This document shows, piece after piece, positions 43,499-51,856 of a stretch of DNA of 64,000 bases; the first letter of the stretch is position 1; the number at the start of each line of letters is the position of its first letter. Below the pieces are notes generated by a model. The model worked only from the letters and a program-made list of their open reading frames with translations, was not told the origin of the DNA and did no database searches. Both the position numbers and the translations under genes were made by a program. This stretch comes from Oxalobacteraceae bacterium (lineage in GTDB: Bacteria; Pseudomonadota; Gammaproteobacteria; Burkholderiales; Burkholderiaceae_D), in contig JAUYNR010000103.1 in assembly GCA_030698225.1 (NCBI GenBank), positions 1 to 64,000 on the forward strand, written 5' to 3'.

Positions 43499-44535
43499 GC
43501 AAACTCCACGCCGCACATCAAAAAAGTCTTTTTCATGTCGTTCCGTTCTGACTCTGATTTAAAGCGCACCCTATCCCAACCGAACGCGACCACCTCGACC
43601 GATTGCGGATAGATCTGGCGCGCGAACAGCAGCGCCGACGAACGCACGCCGATCACCGCATCGTAATGGGTGGCCGCCAGGTACGATTCCAGCGCGCCGG
43701 CCGGGTCGATCAGCCGGTAATCCGGATGGCCCAACTCGTGCTGCGCATCCTTGGGGTGCGCCTTGTAATCGATCTCGGCAATGCCATGCTGCGCCAGCCA
43801 GGCGCGTATCTGCGCGGTCACGCCTGCCAGATCCTGCGCTGCCAGCAGGCCGGCGCCGACCAGCGGCTGGCCGATCACCAGCGCGCGGCGGCTCCGGCCC
43901 GGCGCGCCAGCATCGGTGGCAGGCTTGAGGTCCACCAGGGATGGCAATTCGCACACCTTGGCCGCCGGATATTCGTGCGGCAGGCCGGGCAATACATAAA
44001 TGCGGTCGCAGAATGCCGCGTCGGAACCGATCCGGTCGCCGCTGAAGCACTGGTAATCCAGCTCGGGGGCGAACAGCCGGCGCAACTTGCGGCTGTACTG
44101 CAACACCCGTTTTGCCACGCTCAACGGATAACGCCTGATGCTGATCAGCCCGTCCGGCAAGATACGGGCATGCACTTCAGCCGCGCCGCAGGCGGCGGGC
44201 AGCGCGCGCAGGAAGTAATTGATCGCCTCGGTATCGAACACTGCGCTATGCAGCAGCAACTTCTCGCAAGTCCCGACCAGCCCGGCCACCAGCGCGATAT
44301 TTGCGCGCAGCCGGCGATGCCGTCCGAACGGGCCCGGCAATGGCTCCCAGCGCGGCCACGGCATGTAGCTGCAGGCATCCCAGTCGGCGGCATCGATCAC
44401 GGATTTCAGCCCCGGCTTGTACCACACCAGCACCTGGCGCGCACCTGACTCGCATTGCCCGGCAATCCGCGTCGCAGCCAGATACTGCAGCGGCGATGCG
44501 ACGAAATAGACGGCGACGGTTCGGGATTCAGACAT
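43495..44535 (-). CDS. Sialyltransferase-like glycosyltransferase (GT52/polysialyltransferase-type)
   Basis: 346 aa from ATG 44535. It starts VAVYFVASPLQYLAATRIAGQ, typical of the bacterial sialyl/polysialyl-transferase group in which an N-terminal SPLQ loop opens the fold. The second half has IDYKAHPKDAQHELG, then LIDPAGALESYLA, and VIGVRSSALLFARQIYP, matching the donor-binding KxHPK and the SSAL segment of that group. No CMP-sialic acid synthesis gene is in the window, so the transferred sugar is not proven to be sialic acid. First gene of the overlapping glycan operon. Confidence 0.65.
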   Translation of the reverse strand: MSESRTVAVYFVASPLQYLAATRIAGQCESGARQVLVWYKPGLKSVIDAADWDACSYMPWPRWEPLPGPFGRHRRLRANIALVAGLVGTCEKLLLHSAVFDTEAINYFLRALPAACGAAEVHARILPDGLISIRRYPLSVAKRVLQYSRKLRRLFAPELDYQCFSGDRIGSDAAFCDRIYVLPGLPHEYPAAKVCELPSLVDLKPATDAGAPGRSRRALVIGQPLVGAGLLAAQDLAGVTAQIRAWLAQHGIAEIDYKAHPKDAQHELGHPDYRLIDPAGALESYLAATHYDAVIGVRSSALLFARQIYPQSVEVVAFGWDRVRFKSESERNDMKKTFLMCGVEFA

Positions 44536-44633
44536 GCCGGTGGCGGGAAGGTTGATTGCGGGACCGGCAGTATCCGGGGTCGCGCGCTCGGCTGTCAAGC
44601 CGCATCTGGCGAGCCGGCCAGCCCTGCGCCGCA

Positions 44634-45815
44634 CTACAGCGCATCAATATGGCGCCGCAGCGCCTCGACCGCCGCCACCCGCGCCGCATGCAGCGCCGGG
44701 GCGATGCGTTGCGGCTGACCCGGATGCGCTTGCGCGGTGTCAGCTGCAATCCGGCCGGCATCGACTGCCTGCGCGGCAGCCAGCGCCGTCAGCAGATGGC
44801 CGCGCTGCGGCTGCGGCAGATCCGCGCCGCCGGACATGCTGCATGCGACCGCTTGCAGCATGTCGGCAAAACGCTGCGGCTTGCGCAGCGCGTCGCAGCG
44901 CTCGATCAGGCACACCACCGCATCGGCGTCGAGTTGCGGCGCCCGCTCGACATTGCCGTATTCGCGCGCGGTCATCAGCGCGAGGTCGCGGCAGTCGTGC
45001 GGCACCCGCAGGCGTTCGCAGATCAAAATCACTGCATCCGCGTCCAAATCGTGCAGCAGCACCGCGAAACGGACTGGCAACGCCAAATTTTGCCTGGCCG
45101 CGGCATCGATGGCCAGCATCGTGTGCAGGCCGGCGTCGGCTTCAGGATGGTGCCGGGACGCTGCGCCCCACAGCGCATCGAGTTCCGGCAGTAGGCGCGC
45201 CAGCGCACCGCACTCGCGCAGCACCGCAAACATCCGCGACGGCAGCGCTTCCTGCAGGCCGCGCGCCAGTTCCTGCCAGACCCGCTCCGGCACTAGCGCA
45301 TCGACTTCGCCGGCGGCCACCATATGCTGCATCAGCAGACTGGTTTCCGGCGCTACGTGGAAATCATGCGGCGGCAGCGCAAAGCGGGCGGCAAAGCGCG
45401 CCAGCCGCAGTATTCGCACCGGATCTTCGGCAAACGCCGATGAAACATGGCGGAATACCCGCGCCGCCAGATCGCGCCGGCCGCCGAACGGATCGATCAG
45501 GCTGCCGTCTCCGGCGCAGGCGATCGCATTGATGGTCAGGTCGCGCCGCACCAGATCCTGCTCCAGCGTCACGTCAGGATCGGCGTGGAACAGGAAGCCC
45601 TTGTAGCCCGGCGCAGTCTTGCGTTCGGTGCGCGCCAGCGCGTATTCCTCGTGGGTGTCGGGATGCAGGAATACCGGAAAATCCTTGCCTACCGGCATGA
45701 AGCCCTGCTCCAGCATCTGCTGCGGTGTGGCGCCGACCACCACGAAATCGCGATCCTGCACCGGCAGGCCGAGCAAGGCATCGCGCACCGCGCCGCCGAC
45801 CGTGTAGATTTTCAT
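44634..45815 (-). CDS. cca: CCA-adding tRNA nucleotidyltransferase with a shortened HD region
   Basis: 393 aa from ATG 45815. Adds or repairs the 3' CCA of tRNA. The class II catalytic head is intact: YTVGGAVRDALLG, RDFVVVGATPQQM, LARTERKT, RRDLTINAIA, DPFGGRRDL, and EDPVRILRLARFAARF. In E. coli the tail is an HD phosphohydrolase. Here LLHDLDAD joins almost directly to ICERLRVPHDC, so the LGK...H-x-GH part (about 18 residues by comparison with remembered E. coli Cca) is missing. CCA addition should remain but the phosphatase activity should be lost. Confidence 0.93.
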   Translation of the reverse strand: MKIYTVGGAVRDALLGLPVQDRDFVVVGATPQQMLEQGFMPVGKDFPVFLHPDTHEEYALARTERKTAPGYKGFLFHADPDVTLEQDLVRRDLTINAIACAGDGSLIDPFGGRRDLAARVFRHVSSAFAEDPVRILRLARFAARFALPPHDFHVAPETSLLMQHMVAAGEVDALVPERVWQELARGLQEALPSRMFAVLRECGALARLLPELDALWGAASRHHPEADAGLHTMLAIDAAARQNLALPVRFAVLLHDLDADAVILICERLRVPHDCRDLALMTAREYGNVERAPQLDADAVVCLIERCDALRKPQRFADMLQAVACSMSGGADLPQPQRGHLLTALAAAQAVDAGRIAADTAQAHPGQPQRIAPALHAARVAAVEALRRHIDAL

Positions 45816-45834
45816 TTGAATGAATCCGCCAAAA

Positions 45835-46548
45835 TCAGGTCGGGCCGGAGTCGTACTTGGCCGAGCGCTCCGGTTCGTCCAGCGCTTCGCGCATCCATTG
45901 CGCCACCGCCGGATGGGCGGCAACCCGGTCCGCATACGCCTGCAGCGCCGGCGCCAGCGACACCTGATAGCTGCGAAAGCGCATCACCACCGGTGCATAG
46001 TAGGCGTCGGCAATCGAGAACGGTCCGAACAGGAATTGATGGTGGCCGAAGCGCGACAGGCATTCTTCCCAGATTTCGCAGATGCGGCCGATATCGGCCT
46101 GGGCATCGGGCGTGCGCCCCTTGCCGGGGAAGGACATGCGGATATTCATCGACATCGCGCTGCGCAAGCCGGCGAAGCCGGAGTGCATTTCGGCGCAGAT
46201 GCTGCGTGCCATCGCGCGGGCGGCGACATCCTGCGGCCACAGGTGCAGATCGGGAAACTGCTCGGCCAGGTATTCGCAGATCGCCAGCGAATCCCAGACC
46301 GTGATCGCGCCGGCCAGCAGCACCGGCACGCGCCCGGCGCTTGATACTTCGGCGATGCGGGTGGCGGTGTCGGGCCGGTCCAGCAGGATCCGGCTTTCCT
46401 CGAACCGGATCCCGAACGCGGTCATCGCAAGCCATGGCCGCATCGACCAGGACGAGTAATTCTTGTTGCCAATCACCAGCCGCAGGCCGGGTTTGCCACC
46501 ATTGGTTAGCGTATGGGACAGTGTGGTATCGGAGTCAGTAGTCTGCAC
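45835..46548 (-). CDS. Glutathione S-transferase
   Basis: 237 aa from GTG 46548 (AAAGG upstream); no earlier ATG is available. Thioredoxin-like N-terminal domain: LVIGNKNYSSWSMRPWLAM (Ser/Cys-position active loop), then VPVLL and WDSLAICEYLAE, which bind glutathione. The helical C-terminal domain carries SIADAYYAPVVMRF. It resembles the YfcF/zeta-like group of small cytosolic GSTs; substrate unknown. It ends 19 bases before the cca start and may be transcribed with it. Confidence 0.9.
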   Translation of the reverse strand: MQTTDSDTTLSHTLTNGGKPGLRLVIGNKNYSSWSMRPWLAMTAFGIRFEESRILLDRPDTATRIAEVSSAGRVPVLLAGAITVWDSLAICEYLAEQFPDLHLWPQDVAARAMARSICAEMHSGFAGLRSAMSMNIRMSFPGKGRTPDAQADIGRICEIWEECLSRFGHHQFLFGPFSIADAYYAPVVMRFRSYQVSLAPALQAYADRVAAHPAVAQWMREALDEPERSAKYDSGPT

Positions 46549-46590
46549 GATGGCCTTTCGTAATGATTGTCGGAATGATTAGCGGAGTGA

Positions 46591-47550
46591 TCAGCGGTGC
46601 GCGCGGGTGCGGTAGTCGTCATAGCGCGCGCGTGGAAAGCAGCCCGATAAATAATACGGCGCAATCGCTTCCAGCGCTGCCGGCTGTATGCCCAGCTCCG
46701 GCGCAATCGGTCCTTTTGCCACATTATCGACCTGCATCGACGCCAGGTTGTCGCGGCTCATCAGCGGGCCGAACGGTGCATATTCCAGCAACAGTGCTTG
46801 CAGCTGCGCCAGCGACGGCGGCAATGCGATGATAGGACGCGGACAACCGGCATACAGGCCGGCCAGGTGCACCAACTGGCGCAAGCTGTATACGGTCGGA
46901 CCGGCCAGTTCATAGGTGTGACCGATGGTTTGCTCGCACGCCAGCGCATTGACGTACGCGCGCGCCACATCCTCGACATGGATCGGCTGGAATTTCGCCT
47001 CCGCGCAGCCGAGTGGAAACACCGGCAATATCCTTTGCATCGCTGCAAACATGTTCAGAAAATGGTCCCCCGCACCAAATATCACCGAAGGTCGGAACAC
47101 GGTGGTTTTCAGGCCCGGCTCGGACCACGCGGCAGCCTCGCCCGCCGCTTTGGAGCGCTGGTACATCGACGGGCCGTCGACGGCCGCACCCAGCGCGCTC
47201 ATGTGCAGGTAGCGCGACACGCCGCTGGCCGCGCAAGCAGCGACGATGCGCTTTGGCAACTCCACATGGGCCCGTGCAAAATCCGGACCGTAAGGATCGC
47301 CCGGTCGCGAATGCAAGATCCCCACCAGGTTGACGACCGCATCGGCGTCCTGCATCAGTCTGCGCAGAGTCGCATCGTCATGCACATCGGCCTCGACCAC
47401 ATCGACCGTCGGCAGCGTGATCAGCGACTTGGCGCGCTCGCGGCGTCGGGTCGGCACGGTCACGACATGGCCGGCGTTTGACAATTGCGCGACCAAACTG
47501 CTGCCGACAAAACCGCTGCCGCCGATTACTAATACTGTTGGGTATCGCAT
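46591..47550 (-). CDS. NDUFA9-like NAD(P)-binding SDR protein
   Basis: 319 aa from ATG 47550 (GGGAG upstream). Rossmann start TVLVIGGSGFVGSSLVAQL, then VNLVGIL, YLHMSALGA, YQRSKAAGE (Tyr-x3-Lys), VFRPSVIFG. This atypical extended SDR group is related to the complex I accessory subunit NDUFA9 and is very common in Betaproteobacteria, where it may bind NADPH or act on quinone-related lipids; the exact reaction is not known. Probably cytoplasmic. Confidence 0.88.
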   Translation of the reverse strand: MRYPTVLVIGGSGFVGSSLVAQLSNAGHVVTVPTRRRERAKSLITLPTVDVVEADVHDDATLRRLMQDADAVVNLVGILHSRPGDPYGPDFARAHVELPKRIVAACAASGVSRYLHMSALGAAVDGPSMYQRSKAAGEAAAWSEPGLKTTVFRPSVIFGAGDHFLNMFAAMQRILPVFPLGCAEAKFQPIHVEDVARAYVNALACEQTIGHTYELAGPTVYSLRQLVHLAGLYAGCPRPIIALPPSLAQLQALLLEYAPFGPLMSRDNLASMQVDNVAKGPIAPELGIQPAALEAIAPYYLSGCFPRARYDDYRTRAHR

Positions 47551-47731
47551 CTGGTGTAACTCCCTGAAAATGGCGTGCCGGTGCGGCACTGCATGAACTT
47601 ACGGATTTATTGCATGATACATATCTAAGACCGATGTCTATCATGCCGGAATACAATGTCCACGAAAAAGGGTAGCAATGGAGTTCGCAGGAACAGCCGC
47701 CCAAGTTTCAGCGAAGATTCGGCGAATTTCC

Positions 47732-47802
47732 AATATTAATATGAGTATATTTTATAACCGCAATGAATATATGCGGAAAATGCCATAAAAATGGCTATAC
47801 CC
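47732..47802 (+). repeat. 71-bp AT-rich dispersed element, copy G
   Basis: 71 bp: AATATT at the left, GAGTATATTTTATAACCGC, ATATATGCGGAAAATGCC, ending GGCTATACCC. The internal CCGC...GCGG hairpin is well formed. It lies in the 328-base gap between the SDR gene and the lytic transglycosylase gene, which holds nothing else recognisable. Confidence 0.6.
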
Positions 47803-47878
47803 ATTGCTTTTTCAAAGCCCAGTGTATTCTCGGTCTGGTTCCTGAGTTTCCTGTCTTTGGTGGCCAACGCATCAGCCG

Positions 47879-49810
47879 CTACTTCGGTGCAACCGTGCCC
47901 AATCGCGCCTTGAGCGACTGCGGTTGACCGTCGAACAGGGCTGCATAATACGTCGCGTTGGACAGCACGTTCTTGACGTAACCACGGGTTTCCGAAAACG
48001 GGATAGTTTCGGCAAAAATTGCCCCCTCCACCGGGCCCGGCAAGGTGGCGCGCCAGGCCCGCGGCCGGTTTGGGCCCGCATTGTAGGCGGCGCTTGCCAG
48101 CGCCTGCGAGCCATCCAGATCGCCCAGGACGATATTCAGGTAATTGGTGCCGAGCAGGATGTTGGTGTCGATCTCGTTAACCCGCCCGGGAACAAAATTG
48201 CCGAAACCAATCTTGTTGGCAACCCACTTGGCGGTGGCCGGCATGATCTGCATCAGGCCGGAGGCGCCGACGTGCGAGCGCGCATCCATGATGAAGCGCG
48301 ACTCCTGCCGTATCAGCCCGTAGACCCAGGCCATGTCAATGCCCAGCCTTTGCGTGTTGACGTGCATGATGTCGCGAAACGGCGTCGGAAAGCGCTGCTC
48401 GAAATCGACTTCGGTCCTGGTGCGGTCGGACGTATTTACCATCCGGTCCAGCACATTGTTTTGCCGTGCGAACTCGGCCGCCGCCAGGTGCTGGCGCTCG
48501 CTCATCCGGCGCAGCTCCCAGTTCCATTCGCGGGTGCCTTCGAAACGCAAATTCATTGCAAAGAACTTCAGCGCGCGGCGCAATCCCGCATTCACCGCCA
48601 TCGCCCCCACCTCGGCCGGCGTTGCCTTCGCGGCACTGAGGGGAATGGTGATTTTGCGGCCGGTTTCTTCGATCGCCAGCTGGCCGTAAAAATTGGTTTG
48701 ATCGGCAATCGAGGCAAACATCTGTTGCGCGACCTCGTTCTGCCCTTGCTCGTTCAGCGAACGCGCCGACCAGTAAATCCAGGTGACATCATTGCGCAGC
48801 CTGCCCGGCATCGCATCGATGGCCACGCCTACCTGCTTCCAGTCGCCGGCCCGCAGCGCGGCACGCGCACGCCACTGATGCGCCTCCAGCGACAGCCGGG
48901 AGCCATTGGCCCGACGCCAGTAATCGGCGGCTTCAGGCACCAGATTGAGCGAGGCCGGCAAGGCGATCTGAGCCCACGCCTGGGCCTGTTCCTGTTGCGC
49001 CAGGGCAGCGCCATTGTTTGATAATGCATACGCGGCCTGCTCCGGACTGGTCTTGGCGAGGCGGCCGAGCGCGATCAGGTACGCCTCGTGCGCGGCGCGC
49101 CCGCTGCCGGGGCCGTAAGCTGCGGTTAGCGCCGGCTGGTTGATGGCAATCGCCACCTGCTCGACCATCGTCAGATCGACCAGCGCGGTCAGTTGGCGCG
49201 CCAGCGGCAGGTTATTGACCTCGGCCGCCAGTCGGACCTGTTCCCACAAGTCGTTCTCATCAAACTGCGCGGTTTCCGCCAGCATGGTCAGCAAGTCCAC
49301 GCACGCATCGCCATAGTATTTCGGCACTACCAGCAGCGCCCGGGCTTCAGCCGCCACCTGCTGCCCTTTGCTGATGCGCGACATCAACGCGTAACACTTG
49401 AGCTGAGTGTCGTCGTCGAGCGCGAATTGCGGATATTGCTCATCGAATGTCGTCCAGTCGCGCATCCGGCCCAGTTCCAGCAGCCAGTCGTTGCGCAAGC
49501 GGTCGGCAATCGCCGTGCCGTCGTAGCGCGCCAGAAAGGCGCGGATTTCGGCCTCGGACGCGCTTTTCAGGCGCGTCTTCAGACGATAATAGTTGACATA
49601 GGAATCGATGGCATAATTTGACAGCCGCGACGCAATGCGGTCGGTTTTTTCGGCATCATCATTGCGCGCAGCATCCCGCAATGCAATGAAATCCTCGTCT
49701 TCGCCGAACAGGCCAGTCTGCTTGAACTGTGCGTGGGCGGCAGGCAGCAGGACCAGCGCTGCTGCAGCAAGCGCAATTCTGGCAATCGATTTGACGGTAA
49801 ACTTAAGCAT
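47879..49810 (-). CDS. slt: Soluble lytic murein transglycosylase
   Basis: 643 aa from ATG 49810; the frame is open upstream over the neighbouring gene but lacks a start site there. A signal peptide ends VLLPAAHA-QF (residue 27). The alpha-helical superhelix of about 430 residues is followed by the SLT catalytic domain with GLIRQESRF (catalytic Glu), GASGLMQIMPATAKW and ASAAYNAGPNRPRAW. It cuts peptidoglycan between MurNAc and GlcNAc, giving 1,6-anhydroMurNAc. Length is the same as E. coli Slt70 (about 645). Confidence 0.95.
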   Translation of the reverse strand: MLKFTVKSIARIALAAAALVLLPAAHAQFKQTGLFGEDEDFIALRDAARNDDAEKTDRIASRLSNYAIDSYVNYYRLKTRLKSASEAEIRAFLARYDGTAIADRLRNDWLLELGRMRDWTTFDEQYPQFALDDDTQLKCYALMSRISKGQQVAAEARALLVVPKYYGDACVDLLTMLAETAQFDENDLWEQVRLAAEVNNLPLARQLTALVDLTMVEQVAIAINQPALTAAYGPGSGRAAHEAYLIALGRLAKTSPEQAAYALSNNGAALAQQEQAQAWAQIALPASLNLVPEAADYWRRANGSRLSLEAHQWRARAALRAGDWKQVGVAIDAMPGRLRNDVTWIYWSARSLNEQGQNEVAQQMFASIADQTNFYGQLAIEETGRKITIPLSAAKATPAEVGAMAVNAGLRRALKFFAMNLRFEGTREWNWELRRMSERQHLAAAEFARQNNVLDRMVNTSDRTRTEVDFEQRFPTPFRDIMHVNTQRLGIDMAWVYGLIRQESRFIMDARSHVGASGLMQIMPATAKWVANKIGFGNFVPGRVNEIDTNILLGTNYLNIVLGDLDGSQALASAAYNAGPNRPRAWRATLPGPVEGAIFAETIPFSETRGYVKNVLSNATYYAALFDGQPQSLKARLGTVAPK

Positions 49811-49828
49811 GATTTCCACTAACTCTGT

Positions 49829-50449
49829 ATGACATCTTCCAGCATAGCACGCGATCCCGGCAACACTTTGGCGCACGACAAGCCGCCGCAGGCCGGCACC
49901 GCCAAAGATGACAAAATAGCGCTGCGCCGCAGCCTGATCAGGCTGCGGCGCAGCATCGCCAGCAACCAGCGCGCGCAGCACGATAGTGCCATCGGCAGCC
50001 ACGTCACCGCCTGGTGGCGTGCGCATCCGGTGCCGGTGCTGGGCGTCTATTGGCCGATCCACCACGAACCGGATTTGCATGCGGCCTATGCGGAGCTGGC
50101 AGCAGCCGGCGTGCAACTGGCGCTGCCGCTAGTAATGGCACCGGACGCGCCACTGCAATTCGGGGCCTGGACACCGGGTGCGCCGCTGGTCAAGGATGCG
50201 TTTGGCGTATCGATTCCGGCCGGAACCATTATTCCGCTGCAGCCGCAAGCATTGCTGATTCCGTGCGTCGGCTTTAGCGCCACTGGCTTTCGGCTCGGCT
50301 ACGGCGGCGGTTTTTACGACCGCACGCTGGCCAGCCCCAACCATCCGCTCGCCATCGGCGTCGCCTATGCCTGCACCCGCGCCGATTTCGCTGCTGCCGT
50401 GCATGACGTGGCGATGGATGCCATCGTCACTGAAAATGGCATCCAGTAG
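49829..50449 (+). CDS. 5-formyltetrahydrofolate cyclo-ligase
   Basis: 206 aa. ATP-dependent conversion of 5-formyl-THF to 5,10-methenyl-THF, returning a storage folate to the one-carbon pool. Signature GFRLGYGGGFYDR near residue 155 and the start of the fold ALRRSLIRLRRSI around residue 32 are visible. The first 30 residues are an unconserved extension, so a later start is possible. The gene begins 18 bases from the divergent slt start. A perfect 34-bp palindrome (49921-49954) is embedded in its coding sequence. Convergent with metF. Confidence 0.92.
   Translation: MTSSSIARDPGNTLAHDKPPQAGTAKDDKIALRRSLIRLRRSIASNQRAQHDSAIGSHVTAWWRAHPVPVLGVYWPIHHEPDLHAAYAELAAAGVQLALPLVMAPDAPLQFGAWTPGAPLVKDAFGVSIPAGTIIPLQPQALLIPCVGFSATGFRLGYGGGFYDRTLASPNHPLAIGVAYACTRADFAAAVHDVAMDAIVTENGIQ
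49921..49954. repeat. Perfect 34-bp palindrome inside a coding sequence
   Basis: GCTGCGCCGCAGCCTGA is followed at once by its exact reverse complement, with no loop. It encodes LRRSLIRLRRS in the cyclo-ligase. Such a long perfect palindrome in coding DNA is rare by chance. Confidence 0.85.
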
Positions 50450-50503
50450 GATGGCTGGAACCCATCGCCTATCGCATTTATCGGAAGATGGGGTGCACCC
50501 ATA

Positions 50504-51331
50504 CTACACAAGCCGTTGCCAGATCGCGGTGGTAGCGCTCGACTGGTTCATCGAGTAAAAGTGCAGGCCCGGTGCGCCGCCGGCCAGCAAGCGCTCGCAC
50601 AGCTGCGTCACCACATCCAGGCCGAAGGCCTTGATGGAATCGGTGTCGTCGCCGAAACTGGCCAGTTTCAGCCGTATCCAGCGCGGGATTTCGGTGCCGC
50701 ACATGTCGGAAAAACGCATCAACTGGGAATAGTTGGTAATCGGCATGATGCCCGGCACTACCGGCACATCAACCCCCAGCTTGCGGGCGTTATCCATAAA
50801 CTGGAAGTACGCATCGGCATTGTAGAAGTACTGGGTGATTGCCGCGTTCGCGCCGGATTGCACCTTGCGTACGAAATTTTGCAGGTCATCCTGCGGCGAT
50901 TTCGCCTGCGGGTGCATTTCGGGATAGGCAGCAACCTCGACATGAAACCAGTCGCCGGTCTCAGAACGGATGAATTCCACCAGTTCGCTGGCATATCTGA
51001 GCTCGCCGGCGCCGCCATAACCACTGGGCAGATCGCCGCGCAGGGCCACCAGCCGGCGAATTCCGTGCGCTTTGTAATCGGTCAATATCGCGCGCATCGA
51101 TTCCCGCGAACTGCCGACACAAGACAGGTGGGGCGCGGCTTCCAGGCCCGCACCCATGATTTCAAGCACGGTATCGAGCGTGCCTTGCTGGGTGGAACCG
51201 CCGGCACCGAACGTTACCGAAAAGTATTTCGGATGCAGTTCGGCCAATTTTGCGCGCGTCGCACGCAGTTTTTCCGCCCCTTCGGCAGTTTTTGGCGGAA
51301 AGAATTCGACGCTAAAGTTTTCTTTTGACAT
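50504..51331 (-). CDS. metF: 5,10-methylenetetrahydrofolate reductase
   Basis: 275 aa. FAD enzyme that reduces methylene-THF to methyl-THF for methionine synthesis. Family signs: SVEFFPPKTAEG at the start, FSVTFGAGGST, ALRGDLPSG, VEVAAYPEMHP and ITQYFYNADAYFQF, ending PGLHFYSMNQ. Length matches bacterial MetF (about 275-300). It precedes, on the same strand and 6 bases downstream of a small membrane protein gene, and it is one of four methyl-cycle genes clustered here (with ahcY, metK and the cyclo-ligase). Confidence 0.96.
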   Translation of the reverse strand: MSKENFSVEFFPPKTAEGAEKLRATRAKLAELHPKYFSVTFGAGGSTQQGTLDTVLEIMGAGLEAAPHLSCVGSSRESMRAILTDYKAHGIRRLVALRGDLPSGYGGAGELRYASELVEFIRSETGDWFHVEVAAYPEMHPQAKSPQDDLQNFVRKVQSGANAAITQYFYNADAYFQFMDNARKLGVDVPVVPGIMPITNYSQLMRFSDMCGTEIPRWIRLKLASFGDDTDSIKAFGLDVVTQLCERLLAGGAPGLHFYSMNQSSATTAIWQRLV

Positions 51332-51337
51332 TGAAAT

Positions 51338-51679
51338 TTATTTCTTCAGAAGGATCGCTGACAAGGCCCAGGAAATGATGCTGAACAGCAAGGCACCGCC
51401 CACCGCCGACCAGAAGCCGCCGACGCGAAAGCCATCCACCATGCTGGCCACCGCCCAGAACATCAACCCATTGATGACAAAGATGAATAAGCCCATCGTC
51501 AGCACCGTGACCGGCAAGGTCAGCAGGATGAAAACCGGGCGGATCAACGCATTCACCAGTCCCAGCAGCAGCGCGGCAATCAAAGCGGTGGCAAAACTGT
51601 CGACGCGCACCGAATGCATCAAGTAAGGCAAGGCCAGCAAAGCCGCGGTATTGATAATCCAGACGACAAGTAAAGTCAT
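51338..51679 (-). CDS. Small four-helix membrane protein (PF04020 phage-holin-like family)
   Basis: 113 aa from ATG 51679 (GAGAGG 6 bases upstream). Four hydrophobic helices, with conserved LLLGLVNALIRPVFILLTLPVTVLTMGLF in the middle, as in the PF04020 family often found between ahcY and metF in Betaproteobacteria. Its function is unknown. The spacing to metF is 6 bases, so the two are probably cotranscribed. Confidence 0.8.
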   Translation of the reverse strand: MTLLVVWIINTAALLALPYLMHSVRVDSFATALIAALLLGLVNALIRPVFILLTLPVTVLTMGLFIFVINGLMFWAVASMVDGFRVGGFWSAVGGALLFSIISWALSAILLKK

Positions 51680-51743
51680 GACGACCTCTCGGGTTAAATG
51701 CAGCGCAGCAGCGCGGTTGTCCAGCAAAATCATCGGGAAATCA

Positions 51744-51805
51744 TATACTCACAATGATGGCATACGATTTCCGCATATAAACACTGGAATAATTTGATAT
51801 ACCCC
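51744..51805 (+). repeat. 71-bp AT-rich dispersed element, copy H (shortened)
   Basis: 62 bp: TATACTC at the left, GGCATACGATTTCCGC, a reduced middle (CTGGAATAATTTG) and ATACCCC at the right. It is the most divergent copy. Lies between ahcY and the PF04020 gene. Confidence 0.4.
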
Positions 51806-51856
51806 ATGCTATTTATGCAGGAGCGCATCTAGGGGCGCTCCTGCAGCCGGCCCGCA

